From NCBI GenBank assembly GCA_963978905.1, contig OZ022256.1:975501-1039500 (forward strand): a stretch of 64,000 nt of DNA, given 5' to 3'. The translations under genes and the position numbers were made by a program. Shown piece after piece: positions 30,651-43,260 of the stretch. Origin of the DNA: Trichostrongylus colubriformis (lineage: Eukaryota; Nematoda; Chromadorea; Rhabditida; Trichostrongylidae). The stretch's first letter is position 1. Every line of letters starts with the position of its first letter. The notes below the pieces were generated by a model. It worked only from the letters and a program-made list of their open reading frames with translations. It ran no database searches and was not told the origin of the DNA.

Positions 30651-33600
30651 CGAGGTTAAGGCTATAGAATGTGTGGATGAGGCCCCCTCGAAACTCTCCT
30701 AGTTTCATTAAATGTTCTGTCCCAAAGGGGTTGGGGGGAACGGGTTTGGAAAAATGCAGAATCTGACTTATTTCTTTTTCAGCGCTCGATAAGCAAACTG
30801 TTCATAGTAGAACTCCGGACACTAGCATCACAAAGCAGAAGTTACCAACACACAGCTTGTTTTTTTCCAAAGTATGTCAAAGAAACTTTTTTTTGATGGC
30901 CTCAGACTTTGACTTTTGGAATTCCCGTCCTCTTCGAGCTACCCTTCGCCATTTGTTGACTGAACCAGCACTTGTAACTCTTCATCGCTGACTCTGCTGG
31001 ATAGCCACGCAAAATTCCAAGTTCCCATTAAAAGTCGAAAGGAATTTTGCGACGTTATGTCGTGGGTAGAGATGTTACATGCTCAGCTCTTGTGGAAACA
31101 AAGCCTCAGTTTCGAAGCTTCCTCAGTTCGTGAGCACGTTCAGTCCAGAAAAACCATTTTCGTTGGATAAAAGGCGCCAGCGCTGCACGAAATTGAGGAA
31201 CTTTACATTCTTCCATTGCATCACTGATTTTGCTTACAAATTACCCCTTCATCCGAGACGCTACTCGTCAAAAAAAAATAGGCTCTGAAGAGCTTACCGT
31301 AAAATTTGCATAATAGCCAAGAGAAGCGACGAGGAAAGGAAATGGTTATTCAGTCAGAATGGTGAAGGTAATATCCCGGCACTATCATACGGGAAACCTC
31401 GAGATTCCCCAAGAGATTCACGAAGAACAAATGTAAAGCGATCCGATCATAGGCAAACCTAATATTTCCTTGAAGTGAAGCTTTCGTAAAACGGCTTTCC
31501 CAGGATACTTGTGACAAATGGCAGTGAACAGTAGAGAAAATACTTCATAGAATGTATGGAGTCAGCTGCTGCCTTTTCATAGCCATAACTGGATACGAGA
31601 CATGTGGCCGAGCCGTTTTAGGCTCTTGCCCTTACAAGGCTATTCGAGGCTTTTTTAGTTGTACTTAATTTTACAGCACTTCTTTCTACTGTAATCGGGG
31701 AGTTTAGAGCAGCACTTTGCCGATGATGTTGAGGCAAAGTGCCCCTGAAAATTGCTCACAACATGGCGAAACGAAAGCAAAAGATATCCTCTGGTTAGCA
31801 GATTCATAGGAAAGGTAGAGGGGGAACAATCTCAAAAAAACGTACATATAATGGTTGAGTGTGACAATGAAGAATATTATACAATGTCTCCCGACAAGGA
31901 GAGAATTTCATCGTGAAATTCTAGAACATAAGCAGATGAAATGATGATGGCAACAATAATAATAGCTTCCGTAAGGTGCTTCCCGAGTCGTTCTCATAAA
32001 ATTTGGTCAGACGTAAGGGGAGCGACCTAAGACCACTGTTTGGTCTATTTATCGTCGAAAGGTTGCGATGGCTAAAATTTAAGGTCACTGAAGCGTGCTG
32101 AACGTATTGCTCAGTTGAGTGGAATAGACGTAAACGGATTGCGCCAGTTCAGTGCCCTGAAGTTCTTATAATGCATATTTATATCCCAGCAGAGCGAAAC
32201 GTTTTCGTGGACCCATGCGTGCTCCACGAATACATACAGTCCATTTCAATTACGGCTGGCAGGGCGAGGCCTACGGACTTGTATCGATCTCTCTCACCCC
32301 GCCACACACTCTCACCCAACTCTGCGGGCCACGCCCCGTCAGCCTACGGGAACTGGACTGTACCTTTAAAAAAAGCATCTTTCAATAAATGTGTGCTAAG
32401 AGTGCAAATATTTTAAATTAACCTACCCCAAGTCGTGCCGAAAACAAAAGTGCTTCCATTGAGACGATTCCTCATCAGAGACACGTTTGGAGAGACGAAC
32501 AGATCAAGCGCTCAGCAAAACGATAAGCATTATGCATGAGATCACACAGCAAGCACCATCTTCACAGAAGACTCAAAAACTCAAAAGCACCAAATGGGTT
32601 ATTTCGGCAGATTATGAAATATCAAAATCGAGGCGCTAAGTAGTGCAACAGGAGAAAAAGACCTGAATACAACGGCCGGAAACGCGAGAAACATGGCAAC
32701 TCTTCAGCGGATGCGCGGCTGCGTGGATCGCAGTGCAGAGAAATCGTCATGAACACCCAAGGCGTGTTTCTTTCAAGGCGTGTATTATCGCATATCATCT
32801 CCTTATAATTGGCCTTTTCATACACAAGAACATCGCCGATCCATCGCAGCCATTAGCGGTCAAAAGTCTTTCCAGCCAAATTACCATAATCGCGAATAGT
32901 CGGTCTCACTTCCAAGATGTGACATTTGACTGGATCCTTTATTGGGAGAATAGATGATTGAACTGATTTGAGAGTGCTCCATAGGGCCGAGCTGGGTCTT
33001 CGAGTGAGTAGCCTGGGGAGTTTCTGCAGCAATTCCAGCATGGAATTTCAATTAGGCTCAGGATAATTTGACATTATTGTCATTTAAATCGTGTTTACTT
33101 CTTAGCAGAATGTAGCCAGTGAAGAGTTGCAGCATGCAACAAGCTGCTTAATCTGGTTAACCCTTAGCTGTGCTATTCGGCTCTTTTATTTAGCTAGTGA
33201 TTATATAATACATCATACAAAAGTCATCTCAGTATTTTGGAGTTGGAATCTCAGGTTCATAATTCCAAGATGCTGGGGGTAAACCTCCCAGCTCCCTCAT
33301 CGTTTCCTGAAGGTAAAGAAGAATGAAGTAATGCTGAGCTGAATATCAATGGCCTCAATTTAGAGCTCATTAAAATTCCTCAGTATAGCGCCAAAATCAT
33401 ACATATTAAGCAGCTTCTTTTTTAGGGGGAAATGTCCATGAGAGCGTTCACAGCGTGCTCGTCAGGGCTGTCCAGTTAGCCACTCTCCCGCGCAGTACTC
33501 GTGAGTCGAGGAAATAGTCCACGTCACTACAAACACCCAATACTTTGGATTGTGTCAGTACATACTGTGGGTTGCGCTGTCAATCTCTAGGCTCTTCAGC

Positions 33601-33869
33601 GCAACTCTCAAAGATCGTCGCCCTCTCGAGGAAAGATTGGTAGGAATGTACACCAGGAAAGCAGGCAGTCCTGGGAGGTACGCAAGTGGATAGCATATCT
33701 GATGATGTGCGTTCTCTCCGTTATTGATGTGGCAAGTTACGGGAGAACTTTCCAAAACAGAAATGTCAGTCAGGAGATTGACAAAGCAAGCAGTGACAAA
33801 CAAGGAAAACATTCGCTATACATATGTCTATATCGACGAAACTTGAGTATACCTTCGGAGTAACGTTGG
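30651..33869. other. No gene recognised
   Basis: Mostly AT-rich and closed. A tRNA-Leu/Ser A-box-like stretch (gtggccgagccgttttaggc) lies near 31,602 without a matching B-box, and a C/G-rich 120-bp repeat block near 32,250-32,370. The frame at 33,555-33,812 (minus) begins with a signal-like hydrophobic stretch but has no homology I recognise. Confidence 0.35.
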
Positions 33870-34530
33870 AATGTTCAAAACCGCGCGAAAACGCGTTTTC
33901 GTTTTACGGAGTTCACACTATGAGTCAATTACTTTTTTATTTATTATTCATCAAAGTCGCATAGCGCTTGCTACATATTTTGGTGTCCTACGATGCGGGA
34001 GAAAGCCATTCATACATTCTGAAGAGTTTCAGGAGAATTTTCCTCGCAATCTGACAAGTGTTAATGAAAAATTCTCTCTCAATTTTAGTCATAGCTCAAT
34101 TATTTGATCCATTACCAGGGACACTTTTCAAAATGAAGTGTACACCACTCAATTTGCCATAAATTCATACGCTGTCGATTGATGCATAAAGCCCTCCGGG
34201 CCAGTCCTCTTCGCTGTCGATCTACATCTCAAGCGTGACGGGAACTTTAAAAAACCTTCACATCTGTGAGCATTGACAGGGGCTGGGAAAGATTTCATCG
34301 CCGGTCTGTCAGAACACGAAGAATTTCACCTCAAAGTTTTCAGAGGGTGAAAAATAGGTAGTTGAAAAACAAAAAACATGCAGCACCTACTTGTAGTGCT
34401 CTGCAAGCTGATTCAGTAAATATGTACAACTTCGATAAAATATCAACAACTAACTGATTTATAGCGAGAACCAGTAAAAACGCAAAGACGCGTTTCCGCA
34501 CGATTTTTTAACACTTTCACAGCACTAACT
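33870..34530. mobile_element. MITE of the agtgccgtaaaa family, copy C
   Basis: The left block ccgcgcgaaaacgcgttttcg is mirrored by acgcgtttccgcacgatttt at the right, ending acagcactaactg. The interior resembles 16,100-16,330. It is non-coding and decayed. Confidence 0.6.
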
Positions 34531-35072
34531 GCACCTAACCTGGATGACCCGTCGCGCTTAAAGGTACCCTTCACAGAATCGTTTGAATTCAATTTCTTTC
34601 AAAATCACTCCCTACAATCACTAATCAGTTCTTGAACAGAAGCACCGAAGGGACTTGGCAATATTCTAGTTCTGATGAAAAATCGAACAATGAAAAAATT
34701 GAAAAACGATTGCAAATGAACTGTTCCCTTCATTGCTTCTATGAGCTGTAATAAATCAGTTCCGCATTGCTATACGATTCCAGAAAGTGGTGACAAGTGT
34801 TTGGCGTAGGAGTGAACCATTCATCATGTGAAGCCTCATTCTAGCATGGAAGGAAATTGTTTCACACACCACCAGCTCCTAACCCCTAGAATTGACACAT
34901 AAGAAACGGGAACTCACGCCAAGGAGATCTTGTCCCCGATTCATATAGCACCTACTCGTCGTTAATTATGATGAAAATTTATGCTGTAAGAATTTCTGGA
35001 CAATTTGAATTAACTTTGTATGCCAAAATTTTTTATATAGACAGCCGTATCTGCACAGTATCAACTCCTAAT

Positions 35073-35205
35073 GAAATTAGGTAATGCATAAGTTCCAGGA
35101 TGGGCTGTATGTGGCCCTACTGCGCACCAAACCTATGTTGCACTCAGCTCGTGCGCGGTAGGGCCACATACAGCCCATCCTAAAACTTACGCATTACCTA
35201 ATTTC
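35073..35205. repeat. Hairpin, 55-bp arms
   Basis: Arms 35,073-35,127 and 35,151-35,205 pair over 51 of 55 positions, with a 23-base loop. The stem includes gatgggctgtatgtggccct. It could be a tiny MITE or a small-RNA precursor; orientation is unknown. Confidence 0.85.
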
Positions 35206-35350
35206 AGTCGAGTGACCGGCTGCCACCAGCAAATCCACCTGGGGCGTGGCTTCGCCGGTCTTGTAAAGGGGCGACTTTCACGAGCGCTTCGCGCGCATCG
35301 GGCAGGGGGAGTTCCGTGTGGGTCTTCCAAACAGATAATTATAATTGTGT

Positions 35351-35439
35351 GAGGAACGATGTGAGGCTCCGAAATTTTCAAAAGACTCAGAGATTTTGAG
35401 TCTTTTGAAGATAAATTTTGGAGCCTCACATTGTCCTTC
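35351..35439. repeat. Hairpin, about 40-bp arms
   Basis: The arms contain gtgaggctccgaaattttca and its near inverse taaattttggagcctcac, separated by a 7-base loop (gagattt). A few bulges occur. It lies only 145 bp from the larger hairpin at 35,073. Confidence 0.75.
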
Positions 35440-35989
35440 ACTTATTCAAATTGGCATGAGGCTTCGGGACAGAACAATACTCACAAGTAATTATAGTTAA
35501 ACTTCCAACCATCATCGGTTTTCTCTGACACTAAGAGATACCGGGCCTAGCTCACTGAAGACAGATTCCTTTCCGTAGTAGGGACTGTTGAGGCAGAATA
35601 TGAAAAGAAAGTCGAAGTATTTGGAAGTACTGAAGTGCAGAGAAAACAGAGCGGAGCGGTCAAAAACTCGATAAATAGTATGTTCTTCCACCCGCTGATT
35701 CCGAAGGGGTTGCCACGATAAAAAATGCCGAGACACCTTGATACCTCAAAGGCCCTTCATTGTGAGTTTTGCACAGAATGTTCTTAGACCCTTACTTCCA
35801 TGTGGGTGACTCATGAGAGCCCTCATTACCCCTATCACCATCTTTATTTGCTCCGATAAAGTCTCCTTCACCTTAGGCTATCTACCCGTCATCGCCCCAT
35901 GACTCTTTAACTGAGGATAGCCCCATAACGGATTTTTTCTTCAGAATCTCATCGTTGATCACAAACTATTTTTCCCCACGTCTGACCCT

Positions 35990-37020
35990 TTTCAGAACCA
36001 ACTTGGAACTTAGGGTCTGAGTGTGCCGATTATTTCAGCGCATGCCCGCCCAGGCCACGTACATACCTTAGTTTCTGTCCTTTGCGAGCAGCGTATCTCT
36101 TCCGAAAATTCCTCGCTGATCTCATCACGTCTCCTAATGTGTAACTTTAGGAGCTGAATTTGGATTTTTTTCTCTTGAGCGACAATTGTTCCAGCGCACG
36201 CCGCGCCTACTTTGGGGTCTTAGCTTTGATTATTTGCGCTCCTTACGTATTGACTGCACTACCTCCCTCCTGACATGACCACACAGATTTCCTTCAGGTT
36301 CCGATTTCTATGACAGATTCATACATCTTGACTAGTGTCTCACCCAGCTTGCAACTCGAACGGAGCTTCTAGCTTGTGCTGGAACAGAGCCACGAATTCT
36401 TGTCATAAACTCCGCCCATTCAAGATACGCTCCTCCTCTGGAAACGAATTTTCTCCATCACTTCCAGCAACCCATGGCCAACCTTCTCTCAACTCCACCC
36501 CATTTCGGAGCGATTTTGAAATTGAATTAGAAATTTTCACTTGAGCACCTGATGTTTCAGCGAAGGCTCCGCCCCCAGTGGGCGGAGCGTGGCATCGTTG
36601 ATTGCGCTCTCTGGTATCGTTTATGTGCACCCTCTTGTCCCACCTTGAACGAAGCTTCTAAGCTATGCTAGAACCTAACTACGACTTCTTGTTTTGGGCC
36701 TCGCCTATGTAGAGCGCGCTCCGCCCACTGCACTCAGGCTGCATAGGATCGTGCCATCAACTTATCCCAGCTCTCGTCCACATTTGGATAATTTTGGAAC
36801 AGAATTAGAATATTTTTAGCTGAGTATCAAATTTTCAATGCACGCCCCGCCCATTGCGGACGAGGCGTAGCACTGTTTATGTGCGCCCCTTGCTTCTTGA
36901 TCCATGCACTACCTATTCCATTCTTGACCCGACCTCTATAAGTTGTGCTTTAGATAGTTCCAATTTCGTGCTACACAGACAGACAGACAGACAGACAGAC
37001 AAAGCTGATATATTTAGTAG
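35990..37020. repeat. Degenerate repeat array ending in a (CAGA)n tract
   Basis: Blocks with cacgccccgcccattgcgga, ctccgcccccagtgggcggag and gcgctccgcccactgc recur about every 200 bp. The end is (acag)n at 36,974-37,001 followed by tgatatatttagtag. A related unit is at 19,450-19,660 in reverse order. The class is not certain. Confidence 0.5.
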
Positions 37021-37461
37021 TGATGGTGGATGCGCAGTTTGTAGTCGCCGTCTGACCGCTTCGCGACCCACCTACGCTTAGCGCCCTGAGTTCGCCGCAT
37101 CGCACTGCGCCGCCGTACAGAATCCTGGCGTGAGAATACACAGATGCTTGAATCGCAAGAAAGTCCATTGTTAGGATAATCACAAAACAGCGATTCAATC
37201 GAACCGTGGATAGATTCCGATCGCTCAGTTGTGAGAATACGAAAACATTCGAGATAGCGCTCAACATGGAAAGACTATGATGCAGAAGAAATCTCATCCG
37301 AGCAAACGTTTACGAAGCTTTTTAGCAACTTTCATTTAGATAAATAATGGAATTTCATACAGAGCATCTCATGGAAATTACTGTCGTTTCCTTATTTATT
37401 TATTTCTTGGGATGTCTTCGAATAAAATTTATGGACGGCGCTGATAATGACGATGGTATTG

Positions 37462-37597
37462 CTAAGAACCAACCTTTTTGCTTGTCCTTTTGATCCAGTC
37501 CAATCGCATCTCTTCGTCTGTTGGGGGAATATGAACCGGGTGATGACGGTGGTAGTGTGGACGTTGGTCTTTCCTTAGCTTCTGCTCATCACGTTTT
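37462..37597 (-). CDS. Candidate exon, unknown protein
   Basis: A good acceptor (tattgcttcag) opens a His- and Lys-rich frame: KRDEQKLRKDQRPHYHRHHP, then VHIPPTDEEMRLDWIKRTSK. It either splices at AAG|GTTGGT (37,474) or reads on to VGS and a TAG stop at 37,462, with AATAAA-like motifs further on. I recognise no family. It is on the same strand as K2P but 14 kb upstream of its first exon, so a separate gene or a repeat-derived frame are both possible. Confidence 0.35.
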
Positions 37598-37971
37598 CTG
37601 AAGCAATAAACAATAACACGGATAGCAGTCAATTCGCTCACGTTTTGCTTTTCGATAGGATTTATCTAAGGTCTCAGTTCAGTTTGAGACACTCAAACAA
37701 CAGAAGTCAAGATTTTTCGTGAATATCTCGAAAAAATATTCCCAAAAGAAGTGCTGTGCGAGGGCAGCAAAGGTATAATGAGCTTAAAAGCAGGATAGAG
37801 TGCTGAATGGAAGATGACTATGGCAGCGAAATGTCGGTTGACTGGGAAGGGCCTCGTAGACCCCCCACAGTGAGCCGCCATTCAAAGACATCGAAAGGAA
37901 CCGCATGACAACATCGAAAAGCTCTAATTCCACTGTTTTGGTCTAATTAAGCATATTTTTTCACTACTGCT

Positions 37972-40198
37972 TCACCCTGACAGCGAGCTTTGACAGCAGC
38001 TGGTATGGATTGAGAAAAGCCGAATGAATGAAGCAACCTTAACAGAGAGTGAACTGATTGGAGTGTGGGGTGCTACTTTTGCAACAAACCAAGCCACAAC
38101 AGGCTGCAAAACTTGAGAGTGTACCTCTAGATGAGCAGTTCGCACAACAGCAACAGCGTGCTTCTTTACTGGGTTTTGAGGCGCTCTTCGGACCTTTTTG
38201 AGCGTAACATATGACAATAGCCTTAAGACCCAACCACACACAGCACCCCCAACTGGCATGCACGCCGTATGTGAAATGGAATACGAAATTCCGCCGTAAG
38301 GATACACACCCAAGAATATGGTTTACCTCAGTGATGAGGGATTTCTGTAAAGCATGAGAAAGTTGTAAGGCGACTCCTCTCGGGAAGGGACGGTAGAGAT
38401 ATGTGGCTCTGTCTGAGCACTACAGCCGCCCAAAAAGTAAGATATAGCACTGAATTCAATAGTAACACCTTGGCCCTCCATGCTCATAACATCAACAAGT
38501 TTCAGCCAAGCAGAACAAATACTGGCAGCTTTCCAAGCGGTATCGAAGCGAGAGAAGCGTCACTCTGAACATGAAAAAGTCCAGCAGTTTAGTGTGGACC
38601 CGCGATACGCTCAGGTTCATGTCCAGTTCAGCATAATCCCTCCAACAATGTGTACGCATTTATGTAAGGAACCCAACATGACAAACGGTATCTGGAGTTG
38701 AGCTCTGGGAGAAACGGACGACGAGGAAGCGTGCAGGAAACGAATAAGATGAAGTACGTCCGGGTCTGGGTATACTTCCTGCGGTGGAGTACTACGATTC
38801 CTTCCTTTCTCGAACGTGCCTGACAGGCCTGAGTAATGTGTGAGCAGACGGAACGAGAATATAGCTGGCATTCACAAGCAAACCGCAACAGACCCTGCTT
38901 TACGATATGCATCTAATGAAAGAAACTCTATGACGTGCACCAACATATTGATCACAGCGTAGGTCACAAAACGTGGCTGGATACTCGTCCGAGCATCACG
39001 CTGATCGCCGAGTATACCGCCCCCTTGAAGCTTGGCTCGTAGCTTGACGCCAAATTAGGTAACTTATAAAGTATGCAGCAAGATTTTTCGGAAGTACGGT
39101 AAGTGATGTCAAATTGAGATCAATTCATGCAAAACAACGGAACTTCACGTTGTTAGTTTTCCAGAAGCATGCTCAGCATCGCTAAAAATTTGCAGGCTCT
39201 GGTTGTCTTTAGGAAAAAGTATTGAAAGGGGCAAATTGAAAGGCTTCCAAATTATTTATACGCTAATTAGACTTCGTTGGCATACCCTCGATCATACAAC
39301 ACAAACTACGTGATCAACTCGGAGCGGGAATCACTACACGAATTTGTCACGTTGCAACAGATCTTCGGCTGGCTGAAGAACATGTGATACTGCAGAGGAG
39401 AAGTGGGTGATGTGACTTCGACGCATAGAATCTTTATGCAGTCGTCAGAATGAGTGCTCGGTGGGCAAAGATTCGTCTTTCGTTCCTTTGTCAGGTCGCT
39501 TAGTAGCTTTTCTCGTGCTGCTATTTCCGGTTTTACCCCCGTTTCAGTTCGTTTTGATCCTGCACTTTTACTACACTTGCTTTTACCGTTTCCCCAGCTC
39601 GGGGGTGATGTGAGCAAAACACAAACTGAAACACGCATGGCTGGGTTCTGCTAAACACGGAAAACCAACACCGAAGCCCGCCCAACAAGGTAATGCTCAG
39701 TGTATGGTGGAGATGCTTAATCATACCAATTATTATAAGAAGATTCTATAGTCTCTGCCGAACTTTGATGTCAACAAACGGATAATGTGCCAGGAAAGTA
39801 AAAATTTTAAAAAAATGAAATTATGGTAGAAATATTCAACGCAACTTTGCAACATTTGTACAGCCTTTACGCGAAAAACAATATTATGAGATCGAACGGC
39901 ATGATGACTTTCGTTTTGGAACAAGGGTCAATAATGTGTAAGTGAGGGGAATCCATGTAAAACAATGAAACTACATATCTATAAGGTTGAAGTAAAACTC
40001 TTGCACAATTACCAGATTTCTTCCGCAGTTTTGCGGATGATTCAAAAAGAATTCATTGAAGTATCACATAAGAGGATGTCCACCCTGAACCACTTGCTTG
40101 GATTTTTCCATTTTTACGCATGCCACGAAAAAAGGACTATTCTAAATGGTCTCCAGCTACCTTTGTTTAACCACGATTATCGCCTAGTACTAATAAGG
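37972..40198. other. Unassigned open frames, no gene named
   Basis: The longest minus-strand frames (37,972-38,313; 38,628-38,912; 39,306-39,638) have hydrophobic or basic stretches but no domain I know. The third is opposed by an equally open plus frame (39,454-39,654), which argues against simple coding. Confidence 0.3.
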
Positions 40199-41195
40199 GT
40201 GCAGACGGTATTACCTATAAAGCCAAGCGGTCCGGGTGGCAACTGCGCACGACACACCACTACAGTAACCCTTCCGCCTATATTTATCAGCTACTGCTAA
40301 AGACGCGGTTCGACCGTCACTACGATACTGCTATTGCTTACTTAGTATTGTGCGTGTGAATAGAGTCAGTGCAGCTGAGAGCGGCCAATCTTCTGTGTTC
40401 AGCATACTGCACTATCATAGCCTAAGCTTTTCAAGAGAGAAAGTGCTATTATAGTTGCTAGGGTTGGGGGGGGGGGGGGACACTCATTGTCGTGCTGTCG
40501 GCCCTAATCCAAGATTTTTAATCAGCAATCTGAACGTTAAAGTGTATATTTACCTGGGCCTTATTTGAGGACATAGGTGCTTCTCCTAAAGTAAGGCTGA
40601 GGCAAATTCGCAGGCAAAAATAGCGTCGTACGCTGAGCTTAGTGGAGGCCTCCCCCGCTACATTAGCACCGAGCAGGTAACCCGTTTCCGTCATCTGAGA
40701 CTCAAGTAAAAATACACACTCAACTGTACAAGTTTATGATAGTAGGATATTATAAGGTGGGAGCTGCGAGCGAGAAGGTGAGGGCCGTCCACAACTACAT
40801 TAGCACAGTAAATTCTTCCGTTTTTCGTTTAGTTCGTTTACGAATGCGTCGACGGGAGTGTTTTTCAGATCCTCAGTCATTTGTAATACGTAGAGCGGTG
40901 CCAGTTGTGATACATCCCGAACCGAACATAGGAAAGTGGAGTGCGTCCTTCTCCCCATCCCCCTCAATAACATCTGCACTATACATCATAATAGCCTACA
41001 CATATACTTACATATACATTATCTCCCATTTACTTTCGGAGTGTTGAAAAAAAGCGTATTCTGTAGTCGTATACACTGCAACAGCGTCCTGATCTGCTGA
41101 ATAAATATAGGCGGAAGGATAACTGTAGTAATGTGCTGTACGCAATTGCGACCCGGCCACCGCTTGGCTTTATAGGTAATACCGGTGCAGACAAC
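40199..41195. mobile_element. Foldback element, about 1 kb
   Basis: Inverse arms of about 95 bp lie at 40,199-40,290 and 41,097-41,195, sharing tataaagccaagcgg and cttccgcctatattt. The interior is non-coding and has a run of 12 G near 40,466. A partial relative (cgcttggctttac) is at 20,290. It is a MITE-like DNA element of unknown superfamily. Confidence 0.7.
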
Positions 41196-41722
41196 GCAAA
41201 TAAGTAACAGTGACGAGGTTAACTTTCAAAGATTATAAGAATATATCAATTTTTGATATAGATGAAAAGAATGTTGAAGAAGAAAGTTGTAGGAGTGCAG
41301 CAAAAATTTTCCTACAATCTTTTACACAAGCTGGGTAGTTATCACGAAAATATCCCAAAGCTCGAACTATATAAAGGATTTAATCAGAATCTCTAAACAT
41401 TGCCATTTTAAGCAGTTACACAGAACCCACCTTTTCTTCGTATTAATCTTGAGGGTCATATCAACGGGGATGCAAAAGGAAATCGGGCCAGAGGCGGCGG
41501 CATTCCTACGCTGCTCTCTGGCCACACCCTTTTGTTTTTAGACTTCTTTTAATGAACCAGTGGTGCTGGTATCGTGCTCTAAACGAGAGCTATCGACAGG
41601 GCCGAGTTGTGCCCGGAACGGCTATCTGCCCATTTTAGAATAAGAGGCGGCTTTATTGGTCGATATTCGTGATTCAAACAGGGTCAATGAAGGTCCCTCA
41701 GTTGCGTTCATCAAGCCTGCTA

Positions 41723-41767
41723 CATTCCCAAGCGGATTACGAGGACATCCTCGTAATCCACTTGGAA
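41723..41767. repeat. Short perfect palindrome
   Basis: The sequence ccaagcggattacgagga is followed after two bases by tcctcgtaatccacttgg, 17 of 18 paired. Frames on both strands read a similar FPSGLRG-HPRNPLGN peptide simply because of this symmetry. Confidence 0.7.
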
Positions 41768-42710
41768 ATGAGAAAGCTAGCCAAAGGCGTCGGAAATTCC
41801 GGAAACACAATGCCCTCGAACGAGTATTTGGGTTTAGAGGGAATGATATGTAGCAAAATTCGCCTTGAAAAACGCGCCTTTGGGACACTATTGCGATCCT
41901 AGCGCGCTTCACCTCGAACTGCCGAGTTGCCTGTTGGCGGCGGGCAGAGAAGGCCGACGTCACTGTCATTTGACGTCGAGTAGGGCGGATTTCATTCCAT
42001 TGAAGGTGATGTTAAGGGAAAAAACTAGCAACAAACAGCAAGAAATGAATTAATAACGGGAGAATAGGCGAGAGAATGAGGAAAAAGGGTACTCATAATG
42101 GAAAAGTCCAATGAATTCATACTCGACGTCTTAGTGAGTCTTCTCAACGAGCTGCTACTATCTACCACTCGCCAAAATTGCCTCCACCCTCTCTCGAGCT
42201 AAAATGGAAGCCTGCTACGGGAGGGCACACAAAAGTTCTATAAGACTTTCATCGGCGATTCAGGCCATACTAAAGCCTGTGACAAGGATAAACCATAGAG
42301 CCGGTGGATAAGTAGAGAGCTAATAATTCAAAAGCGGTGGCTCTGGCACTTGTAGACCACAGACATACTGCAAAAGCCAAGCGGCAAGCTGGTTATATAA
42401 CAGTACAGTGGGAAGGACTCAAAAGCAAGCAAAATAAGGGAAGGAACTGTGGCTTTTGATCAAGCCGCGCTCACACTTTGCAGAGCCGGCGGTAGAGCAC
42501 GACGGCGCATCTCTCAGTCTCCGCCGGCGCCACAATGTCTCGTTGCCTTCGTCGTCTCTGCATCCCCCCCCCCGTGCCATTCTGCATCGCTGCCTGTGAG
42601 CGCAGCCATGCCCTGCAGGTGCAAAGCATGAACGCAGCCTGATTATCATTTCATGTCCTCCTGCACTCAAGATGAATTCAGGGTTAGGGAGAGGAGGGCG
42701 CTGTATGTTC

Positions 42711-43260
42711 ATTTATTTATTTATTCAATTCACCAAAACTGGTGTGCACAAGAGTAATTCGTGTTTCGTGGGAACAAGACCATGACAAAATCACAATTAA
42801 GGGAAGAGAGAAGCAATAAAAGGATGAAGCGCTAAATAGGATTAGGAAATAAGAGAGACAGATAAAAATAAGAGAAACAGATAATTGAAAAACAGCTTCT
42901 CCAGTGAACTGCCTTCAGATCCTACTGAGTAACCGGTGATAAGGCTGGCTAAGCCTACGCAGGACAGGAGTGGTCCCCTGACGAGTTCTTTGTCTCCCGC
43001 ATGTTGTCGTTCGTGTATTGTGCACCATTGCACCACACACACACCTAACAGCAAGGGAAATACCTGCCACTACTTCTGTTCCAGAGCATGTGACAGTAAT
43101 GGAGGTTTCCTTCCATCTAGACGGAGCGTGAATGTGAACTTGAGCTCATGCCGTATTCCGTGGACCCCGAGCCCACATTGCCCCTTCATACGTAGATTCC
43201 TTAACATTACGGAAAATAATTTTACTACCCTTGTAGAAATGCGATGTGTTTGAAATCGCT
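42711..43260 (-). mobile_element. Possible LINE 3' end
   Basis: Read on the minus strand, the block ends with aattgaataaataaataaat, a simple AATA tail like that of non-LTR elements, after a non-coding 3' region. No RT motif is present, so this is only a 5'-truncated candidate. Confidence 0.35.

Noticed and set aside
31595..31665. tRNA-Leu/Ser-like stretch
   Set aside because: The A-box matches but no T-arm or acceptor stem follows.
39306..39654. Opposed long frames on both strands
   Set aside because: Both strands open over the same bases and no splice or domain support; not called as a gene.
41622..41969. Similar peptides on both strands (FPSGLRG...PRNPLGN)
   Set aside because: Caused by a short palindrome, not by two genes.
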